A stretch of DNA of 64,000 nucleotides, from assembly GCA_963784995.1 (NCBI GenBank), contig CAWATZ010000002.1, forward strand, positions 1,550,001 through 1,614,000, written 5' to 3'. Positions 37,587-49,600 of the stretch are shown piece by piece. Within the stretch, counting starts at the first letter, position 1; each line of letters starts with the position of its first letter. Made by a program: the position numbers and the translations under genes. This DNA is from CAWATZ01 sp963784995 (GTDB lineage: Bacteria > Planctomycetota > Planctomycetia > Gemmatales > Gemmataceae). Below the pieces are notes generated by a model. That model had not been told where the DNA came from and did no database searches. It saw only the letters and a list, made by a program, of their open reading frames with translations.

Positions 37587-37970
37587 CTCGATTGAAGTGC
37601 TTGGCCTGACGCAAGTTAGCAGTACCTTCCTCTTACCCCGCCAAACCCACGAAGGCCAGGCCCGCATCACCGTCCGTCTCGCCGATGGCAAGGTGATTTC
37701 CCCAGAGATCGTAAAATACCGTTATACCTTTCTCTCGTCAAGCACCCGATCGGGAAACCTGACCGGTTCGAGATGAGCGCCGGTGACTGTTGGCGCGAGG
37801 AAAGGATTCTTGACGATTGGTCAGGGTTGCTCCCGGCTTGCGCGGTGATTTCCTTCCGGGGGGGCACAATCGTTTATCTCGTCGCTGCCGATAGAAAAAC
37901 CAATCGAGGCAACGCGTGAAGCAATGGATGCGGTTTCCCGCGTGCTCTCAACACGAGATTCAGGTGCAGC
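37587..37970. other. intergenic region after the tRNA, no recognised gene
   Basis: An open frame running through the tRNA ends at 37776 and includes a protein-like stretch (EGQARITVRLADGKVIS), but it has no start of its own and no family I recognise. It may be the remnant of a gene. Confidence 0.4.
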
Positions 37971-39645
37971 ATGCGAATGGAGTTGCTTTGTACCTTGGCA
38001 TTTCTCGGTGGAGTGCAGGTCGCCTGCGCACAGCAGTGGCCGGCCTACTCTTATTCGGGCGGAAATTATCCGGGTTATGCCCAGGGCTATCCCGGATATT
38101 ACGGTTACGCGGGATATTACGCCGCTCCCCAGGTATGGGGGCCACCAGTTCCGGGATACTATCCCTCTCCCCAACCTCCTTCCAGCGCACCCCCTCCAAC
38201 CAGCAACCAGGTCAAGGTCCCGGTTACCGCCGCCACCCCAGTCCGCCCGCCCAGCAAACCGAATGCCCCGCAACCCCAGAGCGCCACGGCCCCACCCGTT
38301 TCCGCTCCCCCGATCAAGGTCGTCTCGGGTCCGGACAATTCCATTCCCGCCTGGGGTGCCTCGGCCCTCCCTCTGCCTCCCAAAGTGGTTGCGGAGCCGG
38401 CACCGAGGCCGACGTCGATCGATCCTTCCAACAAACCTCCTGACTTGCTGGCGAAAGCGTGCGACTGGTTTGCCGGTCCGTTTCATGACTGGTTTGGCAG
38501 TCTGGGCAACGATTCGTTTCCTCGGGAACTGAAGGAATCCTTCTGGGTCAACGCCGATTATGCCCTGGCGTGGATCCGCCCGGGGCCCCTGGGGGTGCCC
38601 CTGGTCACCGTGGGCTCGCCAACTCGATGCCCACCCGGGAGCGATCGGCCAGCCAGGCACGGCCGTCCTGTTTGGCGACAAGATCAGCTACGGTCTGATT
38701 TCCGGGGCCCGCCTGCAAGGGGGCCTCTTTCTCGACGAGGACAACCGTTTTTCCCTGGAGCTGGCTGGGCTGATCCTCCCCATGACCCAGGTGCATTCCC
38801 AGGTCGCTTCCGACGGCACGGGCAATCCGCTCATTGCTCGTCCCTTTTTCAACACCGCTGCCCAGGAGAACCAGTCGATTCTCGTCTCCGCCCCGAGCAG
38901 CCTTACCGGAGGGGGGCCTCCCCTTACCGGCAGCACCACGATCAATTCCTGGTCGGAGTTGTTCGGGGTGGAGCTGAACGGACGCTATCACGTCTATGGC
39001 GGGCGCCGCTTTCATGCCGATGCCCTTGCCGGGCTTCGGTTCCTGGACCTCACCGAGAACCTGACGATTCAGGACCAGCGCCAGCTCCCGCCACCCCTCA
39101 CGGTGCTGTTCGAGGGCATGCCTGTGGCTGGGCCGGCCACTCTGGGCGATCAGGATCGCTTTGGGACCGCCAATCAATTCGTGGGCACGCAACTGGGCGG
39201 CCGGTTCGCTCTCGAAGAGGACCTCTATTCCATCAGCGCGTACGGCAAGGTGGCGGTGGGCGTCACCAATCAGCAAGTTGCGATTGATGGCGTTTCCAAC
39301 GCGGCAACGGCCGCGGGGAATCAGGTGGTTCCCGGCGGCATCCTGGCCCAGCCGTCCAACATCGGGCACTACACGCGCACGGTGTTCGGCGTCGTGCCCG
39401 AGGTGGGCGTCAACCTGGGGTACAACCTCACCCGGCATCTCCGGGTGCGCGGCGGCTATTCGTTCCTTCTCTGGAATCACGTTGTTCGGCCTGGAGCGCA
39501 AATCGATCCCTACGTCAACGCCGGTCAGATTCCCTTGTCGGCAGCCTTTGGCACCGTGACCGGGCCGGCCAACCCGGTCTTTCACTTCGGCGAAAGTGCC
39601 TTCTGGGTGCAGGCCCTCACCTGTGGGCTGGAGTTCCGCTACTGA
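37971..39645 (+). CDS. BBP7-family outer-membrane beta-barrel protein, frameshifted
   Basis: About 557 residues. Signal peptide (LLCTLAFLGGVQVACA), then a Tyr/Gly/Pro-rich segment (GGNYPGYAQGYPGYYGYAG), a Pro/Ala/Ser linker to about residue 150, and a C-terminal barrel of the planctomycete BBP7 type. Barrel landmarks are FWVNADYALAWIRPGPLGVP, HPGAIGQPGTAVLFGDKISY, FGVELNGRYHVYGGRRFHAD, FGVVPEVGVNLGYNLTRHLR, and the final strand FWVQALTCGLEFRY with a terminal aromatic typical of outer-membrane barrels. One extra base near 38620 shifts the frame. ATG 37971 is used; ATG 37977 is also possible. Function is unknown; a porin or surface-anchor role is inferred. Confidence 0.82.
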
Positions 39646-39670
39646 GAAGGCAGGGTTGTGCTTTCCGCGG

Positions 39671-39755
39671 CGGCAACCTGGACTGAAGAAGCGATCCCTG
39701 CCGGAAAAGCCGGCAGGGATCGCTTCTTCAGTCCAGGTTGCCGCTCGATTTTTTT
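39671..39755 (+). terminator. 34-bp-stem hairpin with T tract
   Basis: Arms 39671-39704 and 39710-39743 are perfect reverse complements around a 5-nt loop, and seven T residues follow at 39749-39755. It lies 25 bp after the BBP7 stop. This is the best intrinsic-terminator candidate in the window. Confidence 0.85.
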
Positions 39756-40614
39756 CCACCCGGTCACAAGCACTAGCATTTTGCAAGTAAGGAAGTGGAA
39801 GATGCAATTCCTCTGGTTTCGTTCAAACGGTGGCTGAGAAGGCAACGATGCTTTCCCCGCACGAAAAAGCGAAACCTTGTCTTCTTTGTGGGGTTAATAA
39901 AAGACCGACCTGGCGCGTGGAGAATGGCCTCCTCAGGTTGTGCGGCCTTCCGCCAGGTGTTTGAAACGACCGCTTCACTGCATGCATGACCATGCGACAA
40001 CGGAGAAACAGAAGTTCCGCAGAGGCTACCTCAAGCGAAATGCATGGGATTCATGCGATCTTCGAGTGTTCCTGATTCGCTCGGCCACCACCAGCGATGA
40101 AAGAGCGAATCCGGTATAGTTACCCTCTTCTTCCCACCTCGGCAGGTGGGGCAAGTGGATTCCATTCACTTCGGCGCGACCCGGGTCCGGCACGCTGCGG
40201 ACCCTTGACGGAGTTCTCTGTCTCTTATTCTTGTCGTCCGGATGACGCGACAGCCACCCCCTTTCAACTGGAGGGGCTCGTGGTTGGTCCATCACAGCGC
40301 GGGGCGCCGTGGGCGTCTTGCGCTGCTTGGCGAATGGTGCGACCTCTCCAGGTCCTGTGACACACAAGGAACTGCGCCAGGCCTTGTTCTTGGTGGTGAA
40401 ACGAAGAAAGCCCAACGGTCTTCACTTCACACTTCAGGCATCAGTTCCCTGTTTGCAGGTTCCTGGACGTTGCCCTCTGGTCAAAGAAAAGGCTGTGGAT
40501 AGCAGCCTCCGGTGACAGGAACAGGAATCCCTGGTGCTGAGACTCAACGAATGGGATCGTGATTCAGGAGACGCGTCTCTTCTGAACGCGCGAATTCCCC
40601 GGGGGGTCCTGCGC
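39756..40614. other. long non-coding stretch upstream of the giant gene
   Basis: About 860 bp, noticeably less GC-rich than the rest of the window. Short open frames (for example near 39795-39989 and 40309-40515) have no recognisable product. It may hold regulatory sequence for the giant gene or a degraded gene. Confidence 0.5.
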
Positions 40615-40644
40615 TTGACACTATTGGCGGTATCGAAGTATTGT
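40615..40644 (+). promoter_or_regulatory. sigma70-type promoter for the giant gene
   Basis: Perfect TTGACA (40615-40620), 18-bp spacer, TATTGT (40639-40644). Transcription from about 40651 would exclude the in-frame TTG at 40641 as start and leave AAGGAA (40661-40666) as ribosome site for ATG 40677. Confidence 0.5.
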
Positions 40645-40676
40645 TCCGTGACGCAAAATCCAAGGAACGCTCCCTC

Positions 40677-43600
40677 ATGAGGCCATTTAACTGGTTTCGC
40701 ACCTGGATCCGCAAGCTGCTCAACCTGCGTTTTGTCCTTCCCGAACTGCGTCGGCACGACAAGACTTATCGCAGAAAGGTGCTCTTCGCACCCTGCCTTC
40801 AGTTACTGGAGGACCGGACCATGCCATCGGTCTACCAGTGGACCGGGGCCAGCTCGGTCAACTGGAACGACCCGGGCAACTGGAGCCTGATCTCCGGCTT
40901 GGGGACGTTCCCGAACGCCGTGGGCGACGTGGCCCGGTTTACCGGGACTTATGCGGCGACGCAGACGACGGCATCGGTCAACACGGCCATCACCGTGGGC
41001 GAAATCGATTTCGGCACCAGCGCCAACGTCACCATCAACGCCAGCGGGGCGAACGTTCTCACCCTGCAGAACACGTCCGGCGCCGCCATCTTCGACGTGG
41101 GCCAGGCGTTCACCAATTCCGGGGTGGACAGCATCACCGCCCCCATTGCCTTTACCAGCAACGGCGCCGCGACCATTCAAGGCACGCAGCCGCTCACCAT
41201 CGGCGCGATGACTCTGAACGGCTCGGACACCCTGACGATCAATAGCACGGCCGCCGCCACGCTCACCGGCAACGTCGGCAATACGGCGCCCACCGACACG
41301 CTGACCTTCGCCGGCAGCGGCATGCTCAACCTGCCCAACGCCAATACCGACAGCAACACCACGATCCTCAACGGCGCCACCCTCAACGTGGGCAATAACA
41401 CCGCCCTCGGCACCGGTGGACTGACGTTGACCAGCGGCAGTATCCAGGCCAGCGTCGCTGGCGTGGCCCTGGGCAATGCTCTGACCTTCAGCGCGGGCGG
41501 CGGGGTGACCCTGGGCGGCACCAATGCCTTCAGTTTCAGCGCCACGGGCGCCACGGCCATCACGCTCAACGGCACCAACACCCTGACCTTCACGGACAGT
41601 GCCGGCGTCACCCTGTCCGGGGCCGCTCCCACGGTGGCAACCACCCTCTCCACGGATAAGCTGGTCCTGGCCGGTAACCAAACACTTACCATCTCCAATG
41701 CCATTACCGACAATGCCCAATCGACGATCTTGAGCGGCGCCACCGTCGTCCTGGGCAACGCCGGCTCCCTCGGCGGCGCTGCCAGCGCCCTGACGATCAA
41801 CTCCGGTACACTCCAGACCAGCGTGGCCGCGGGAATCACCGTGGCCAACAACTTCACGTTCGGCAATGGGGGCGGCCTTACCATCGGTGGTGCCAACGCC
41901 ATCACGTTCAGTGGACTGGGTTTCTTGGCGGGCACGGACACGATCACCGTGACCAATGCGGCCAACGTGGCCACGTTCGCGGGCACCATCGACGACGCCG
42001 GAAACGGGTGGAACTTAACGACGACCGGGTCCGGGACGGTGTCTCTGACCGCCGCCGAGACGTTTACGGGAGGCGTCGCCGTCAGCGGGGGAACGCTCAA
42101 AGTCACCGGCACTGGCGCACTGACGAGCGTGTCCACCTATACAGTCAACCCTGGCGGCACACTGTTGATTGATGACACCACCCAGTCCGGCCGCCTGAAC
42201 TCGAACGCGAACCTCAACCTGGATGGCGGCACGTTCACTCTCAACGGCACCAGCACCGCCAACAACAGCATTTCCGAGTCGATTAACGTTATTGCGGTGC
42301 AGAGCGGCTTCTCCACCGTGAACATGAATCTCAGTGCCGGCAGCACCACTCTGACCCTGAATGCAAGCAGCCTGTCTCGATCTCCCGCTTCCTCGGGACT
42401 TCCCCTTGCGACGGTCAACTTCGTTGCCGGTGGCGGCGGGGCGCTCGGATCGGGCAATGACGACATCCTCTTCAGCACCGCGCCCACCTTGACCAATAAC
42501 ATCCTGCCCTACGCCACGGTCGGCGGCTCGATCTTCGCCTCGTATGGCCTGGACGGCCAGACCGGCCTCTCGGCCCTCCAGAGTACCGATTCATTGTACT
42601 TCACCTCGCTGGCCGCGGCGGCTGGCAATCCCAACGCCAACGTGGTGGAGTCCGCCAGCGACTTCGCGCCCGTGGGTGGACAGACGGTCAACTCCCTCAT
42701 CATCACCGGTATCAATTTAACCCTCGGCGGCGGCCCATTGACCGTGGGCGCAGGAATCTCCGGCAACCCCGGAGCGGTGCTCGTCACGGGCGGGTCCGAC
42801 ACGATCACCGCTTCGCTGGCGGTGGGGCAGGAAGGAATCCTCAACACCAACGCTGCCGCCACTGCCGTCTATGACGGCGTTATCAGCGGTTCGGCCCTGA
42901 CTCTCGCCGGTGGCGGCACCGTGCAGCTCAACGCCGCCGACACCTACAGCGCCGGCACAACTCTGGACTCCGGCACGCTGAGCATTGGCAATCCCACGGG
43001 TCTGGGCACAGGGAAGGTGTACCTCATCACCGGGACCGTCCAGGCGGGCATCGCGACCACGGTGACCAACCCCGTGATTCTGAACAACGGCCAGGGCAAT
43101 GTGGCAGTGACATTCGGCGGCAACACGCCGCTGACCTTCAGCGGCACGACCACCCTGTCCGGCGTCACCCCAATCACGGTCACCAATACCGGCGGAACCA
43201 TCTTCTCCGGTCAGGTCACCGGCGGTGGCGGCCTGACGGTGACGGCAGCGAGTACCGGCACCCTGGTGCTGTCCAACAACAGTAACAATTACGGTGGACC
43301 TACGGCCGGCACGACCCTGCTCGGCGGCACCCTCGTCGTAGGTTCCAGCGGCGCCCTGAGCACCAACTCGCTAACCCCGCTAACGCTGACCGGCGGCACC
43401 CTGGCTGCCAGCGCCGCGGTTACGCTGTCCAACCCCCTGACCATCAATGGCTCCGTGGCCTTCGGGGGAAACAACCCCATTACGCTGAGCGGGGGGACAA
43501 CACTGACCAGTCCCGCCGGCGTCGGCACCTTGACCCTCACGGTCAACAACAACACGACACTCTCCGGCGTCATTTCGGGCAATACCGGGAACCCGCTGGG

Positions 43601-46600
43601 TATTGCCGGGTTTGGCACGCTGACACTGAGTAATGCCAGCAACACCTACCCGGGCGGGACGATCCTGAATGCGTCCACCGCCAATGCTCCGCTGGGCACT
43701 CTGATCGTCGGCAGCGCCTCTGTCCTGGGCACGGGTCCCCTCACCCTGACCAGCGGCAATCTCCAGGCCAGCGGCAATTTCACCCTGGCCAATCCTCTGG
43801 CTCTCAACGGCGCTGCCGGCAGTCTCCTCGTATTCAATGGTTCTAACCCACTCACCTTCAATGGGTTAGCTACCTTGACCAATGCGGCGACCATCCGGGC
43901 CACGCAGCCCACGACTCTCAACGGCATCGTCAGCGGCGCCGGTTCCCTCACGCTCGAGAGCGGCAGCCTGACTCTGACGGAGAACAACACCTACACCGGA
44001 GCTACCACCGTCAGCGGCGGCACCCTGACGGTAAGTGGGACCAATGGGGCCCTGTCCGGACCTTCCAACCTGGTCCTCAACCAGGGCGGCACGCTGACGC
44101 TGGACAACACCACCTCCAACAACGCCAATCGGGTCGCAGCCACCGCTACTCTGACACTCAACGGCGGCACGTTCAATTACCTGGGCAATGGCAGCGCCGC
44201 CTCGACGCAAACCCTCGCCGGAGTTACCCTGGGCGCCGGCGCTTCGACAATTGGCTCCACTCCAGGTTCAGGCAAGACCGTTACTCTGACGTTCGCCAGT
44301 CTGACGCGGGCAGCAGGCTCTGGCGGCGCTCTGAACTTCAGCGGCGCCAACCTGGGCAGCAGCAACCAGATCATCTTCACTGCCACACCGACATTGACCG
44401 GGACGGCGCAGCCCGGCGGAACGGGTCTGCTGCCTTATGCCACGGTCAACGGCACAGACTTCGCGACTTACAACGGGTCCAGTGGCATTGTCGCCTACAC
44501 CGGCGTCGGCGCGGCCTATGCGCCGACCGTCAGCGGAGCTGCCGCCGCAGCCAACGTTAACCTCGCTGGCAACGATACGGTCACGGCCAGTAAGTCCATC
44601 AACGCGCTGCTGGTGTCCGGCAACGCCACGCTGACGATCAACGCTGGCGTGACCCTGACGGTCAGCAGCGGCGGGCTCCTCGTCACCCCAGGGACCACTC
44701 TGACCATCAACGGCGGCGGGACTCTGGCCCTGGGAAGCGAAGCCATCATCACCACCGGCAGCGGCAGTAACGTCAGTGTCGCTTCGGACGGCACCACGCT
44801 CACTGGCACTAATTTGACGCTGGCCGGCAGTGGCACCGTAAACCTGCCAGGGGCAAACAGTTTCGGCGCGGGCACCACGACACTAGCCGGCGCCACGCTG
44901 AACCTGGGGGCGGCAGCCGCCATCGGCACAGGGTCGCTGACGCTTGTCAGGGGCACGCTGACGACCACTTCGACCAGCGGCCTGTTGCTGCCCAACAACG
45001 TCATCCTTAGCAACAGCACCGTCACCCTGGGCGGAACCAACCCACTCATCTTCGGCACCAACGCTAACAGCAGCACCTTGACGCTGAATGGGACCAACGA
45101 CACGGTCAACGTCACGAACACCGCTCCAATCTACTTCAACAACATTGTTGGCGGCAGTGCGATCTTGACCAAGACCGGTGCCGGAACGTTAGTCTTGGTT
45201 GGCAACAACAATACCAACTCCGGCGTGACCTTTGTCAATGCCGGCATCATCCAGATCAACGCTTCCACTGGCCTGGGCCCAGCGACAGCAGCGACCGTGG
45301 TGGCCAGCGGCGCCAGTGTTCAGGTCCTCGGCGCGGGGCTCGGCGGCGTCGTCAGGCCCCTGGTCCTCAATGGCACGGGGACAGATGGGACAGGCGCCCT
45401 GCGCTTCCTGGCCGGCAGTACCAATTCCACCTATTCCGGCAACATTCTGCTGAACACGGCCACCTCCATTGGCGTGGATCCGTCATTGACCTTGACTGTG
45501 ACAGGCATCGTCAGCGGCGCAGGCGATCTGACCAAGGTGGGTCAAGGCACCGTGGTGCTCAACGCGATCAACACCTACACCGGCAACACCATCGTCAGCA
45601 CCGGCGTCCTGAACGTCCAGAACGGCTCGGGCCTGGGTCTGACCAGCAGTGTGGGCGGCACCGTCACGGTTGTCAGCGGCGCCACCCTTCAGGTCCAGGG
45701 CGGCATCACGGTCGTGGGCAAATCGGTCACCCTCAACGGCACCGGCTTCGGTAACAGCGGCGCCCTGGGACAGGGGGCCCTGGTCAACCAGGCCAACACC
45801 AATACCTGGACCGGCTCCATCACCCTGACCGGGACCGTTGGACTGACGACCGGCACCATCCCGCTGCTCAGCGCCGCTAACACCGGCACCCTGATCGGCG
45901 CGGCCAACGGCACCACGCTGAACGTGACCGGCGTCGTCAGCGGCACCGACCTGACCAAGGTCGGCGCCGGGGCGGTCACGCTGGTCAACATCAATACCTA
46001 CAGCGGTGCGACCACGGTCCTGGGCGGGACGCTCACGCTTTCCAACACGAATGCCACCACGGGGGCTACCACGGTGAGCGGCATGGCCGTCAATGGCACC
46101 TTCACCGCCGGCGGCCTCACGCTGAATCTCTTCGGCACCCTGGCCACGAGCGCGATCGCGCTGGCGCCGGGCGGCACCTTGACCCTCGACAATACCGTGG
46201 TGAACATCGTCGGCACCAGCACGGTCGGGTCCGGCCGGCTCAACAACGGCAGCGCCAAGCCCAACCTGACGCTCAATGGCGGCGGTCTGGGCGGCACCGC
46301 CGTCAGCACCGGGATCACCTTCCTGGCCAACAATGCAACCAACGTCCCCGCCGCCGAATCGCTGGGCACGGTCACTCTCCAGAGCGGCCTGTCGATTATC
46401 AACGCCGGGTACACGGCCGCCCAGATGGCCGGCGCCACCTCCGTGCTGAACTTTGCCGGCTTGAGCCGCAGCACGGGAGCCACGCTCAGCATCAACGCGA
46501 ACACCACGACGACCAACTACCTGCCGCTGGATCAGTCCACCAACCAGATCCTCTTCAAGACCACTGCCTCCTTGACGGCCGCACTCTACTCCGGGACCAA

Positions 46601-49600
46601 CGGCACAACCGCCAGCCAGATCCTGCCCTACGCCCAGGTCGGCGCCGGCGCCCCCGTGGCCGGGAACACCGCGCTGACCACGGGCGACTTCGCCATGGCC
46701 TACGTGTCCGGCGCCAGCACCGGCTTCATGGCGCTCCCCCTGGCCAATTACTACGTCGCGAACACGGTGGCGCTCTTGAACGCCGCGGGACCCAACTACC
46801 TGGTCAGGCTGAACGCCGCCACGACGTTCACGCAAAACGTGACGGTCGGCGCTCTGCTGCTCGACGCCGGCACCACGGCCGGCTTCACCACAACCATAAC
46901 CGGCTTCACGCTGAACATCGCCAGCGGGGCCTTCATGTCCAACGGCAACAATGCCACGCGCGTCATCGTCACGGGCGGGACGATCAACCTCTCCACGGAA
47001 ACGATCCTCTTCCAGAATTACGGCAACTCGGCCGGCAACCAGTGGACCGAGATCGACGCGACCATCATCGGCAGCGGCAGCCTGGTCATCTCCGGGAATA
47101 ATCGGCTTTACCTCAACTCGGCCGCTGGCGCCAACACGTTCACGGGCGGCCTGGTCATCAACAGCACCCAGCAAGTGCTCTTCAATACCAACAACCAGGC
47201 AGGAGCGGGAACGATCACGATCAATGGCGGTGCGATCGCGAGCAATACCGCGGGCATCACGATCGCCAACCCCCTCACGATCACGGGGGCAGTGTCCCTT
47301 GGCGGCAACGGCAACAATAACGCCTTCCTCATGACCGGGCCGGTCACGTTGAGCGGCAACGCGTTCATCGATACGACCTCGACAGTGACCGCCAGCGGCA
47401 CTGTGAGTGGCACGGGCGCGATCACGACCACCAGTGGCGGCGGCTCGCTGACGCTGATCAGCACCAACACTTACAGCGGCGGCACGATCCTCGCCGGCGG
47501 CACACTCTCTCTCGGCAGCCCCGCCTCACTGGGCAGCGGCACGGTGACCTTCGCCGGCGGCGCCCTGAATTCGCTCTACAATCTTACTCTCAGCAACGCC
47601 GTGCTCATCCCGAACACGACGGCGACAATCAGCGGCAGCAACACCATCACGCTGAGCGCCGTGACCCTGCTCGGCGCCGGCACCGTGGCGTCCACCAACA
47701 CGGGTATCACCATCCTGACCAACGTCACCGGCTTCGGCGCCCTGCTCACCGCCGGCAGTACCGGTAACTTGCAGCTTTCCTCCAATGTGTACACGGGCGG
47801 CACCTATGTCACCGCTGGCACCATCCTCCTCGGCGACGCGGGGGGGGTCAGCAGCGGCACCGTCTTGCTTGGCGGAGGCACCCTGGTGGGCAATGCGGCG
47901 ACGACCATCACCAACATGGTAGCCTTGACCGGCGCGGCGGCAGTGACCTTCACCGGAAGCAACCCTCTGACGTTCAGTGGTACGACCATCATGCTCGGTG
48001 CCGTCACCCTGGCCGTAAACAACGCAACCACCTTTAGCGGCCTGGTCGGACAGGGCAACACCGGCCGGGCCCTGACCGTCAACGGCGTCGGCACGCTGAC
48101 TCTGAGTAACAGCAACAACTTTTACGACGGCGGCACGACACTGAACGCCTCCACGAACACCGTGCCGCTGGGGACCCTTGTCGCCGGCAGCAGCACTGGC
48201 TTGGGCTATGCTCTGGGCACGGGCACCTTGACCTTGACCACCGGCTACTTCCAGGTCGGTGGGGCCTTTGCCGTGCCGAACGCGGTATCGCTTAATGGCG
48301 CTGCAGGCACCATACTCATCTTTAGTGGCAGCAACCCAGTGGTCTTGAACGGCAACGTGACTCTGGCCGGCGCCCCAACGGTCCAGGCACTGACGAACAC
48401 CACGTTCAACGGCGTCTTGAGTGCGGCCATCTCCTTCACTCTGCTCGGTGGCAACGTGACCTTCACCGCTGCCAACACCTACACCGGAGCCACCGTCATC
48501 AGCGGCGGCTCACTGACCCTCAGCGGCAACGGCACGCTGGCGGCTGGCTCTGCCGTCACCCTCAATCAGGGCGGGACGCTGGTCCTGGACAACACCAGCA
48601 CGAACAATAACGCTCGCATCCCCGGCGCCTTCACTCTCAACGGCGGCACGCTGCAAATCAAGGGCAACAGCGGCAACACCTCCGAGTCCATCGGCGCCAT
48701 CACCCTGGGAGCCGGCAATTCGACGGTGATCCTCACCCCCCAGGGCGGTGGCACTCTGACCCTGGCGGGCACGACCCTGACCCGGGCTGCGGGCTCGGGC
48801 GGCACGCTGAACTTCAGCGCTAGCAACCTGGGAACTACCACGCTGGTCACCTTCAGCACTTCGCCGGGCTCGGGCGTGGTGATCCCTTATGCCACGGTTA
48901 ACGGCAGCGATTTCGCCACCTACGTTGCCGGGACCAGCATCGAATCGTACGCAGCCTCCGGCGGCAGCTATGTCAGTCTCAGTGGGGCGGCCGCGACAGC
49001 GAACGTCAACCTGCCGGGGACAGGCAGCACGACGGTGACGGCCAATCAGACCGTTAACTCGCTGCTGGTGAACGGCAACAGCACGCTGATCATCAACCCC
49101 GGCGTGACCTTGACGGTGACCAGCGGGGCAGTGTTCGTCAACGGCGCGTTCACGCTGAACGTGGAGGGCGGCGGCACGCTGGCCCTGGGCGAAGCGATCA
49201 TCAACACCAGCTCCGGCTCGAGCGTGAGCATCAACCCGCTGACGGATGGCACGCAGCTGTCCGGGACCAACCTGACCCTGGCAGGCGCTGGCGTCGTCAA
49301 CCTTCCCTCCACCAACAACTTCGCCGCTGGCGCGACCGCCTTGACCGGGGCAACCTTGAACCTGGGCACGACGACGGCGATTGGCTCAGGCACGATCACC
49401 CTGGTCAGCGGCGGCCTGCAGGCAAGTCCAGCCGGCGGCGTCCTGATCACCAACGCCGTTACCCTGAGCAACAGCAACGTCACACTTGGCGGCAGCAACC
49501 CGCTGCTCTTCAGCGGCGGCATCGCGCTTAACGGCACAAACGACACGCTGACGGCGTCCAACACGGCGGTGACCGCATTCGATGGTGTGATCTCCGGCGC

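Noticed and set aside
37514..37970. tRNA-Val considered as an integration site for a mobile island
   Set aside because: No integrase, no duplicated tRNA 3' end and no island-type genes were found on either side.
45483..47174. Long minus-strand frames opposite the giant gene (also 60968-63277)
   Set aside because: They mirror the repetitive codon use of the plus-strand gene and change character with frame; there are no start signals or domains.
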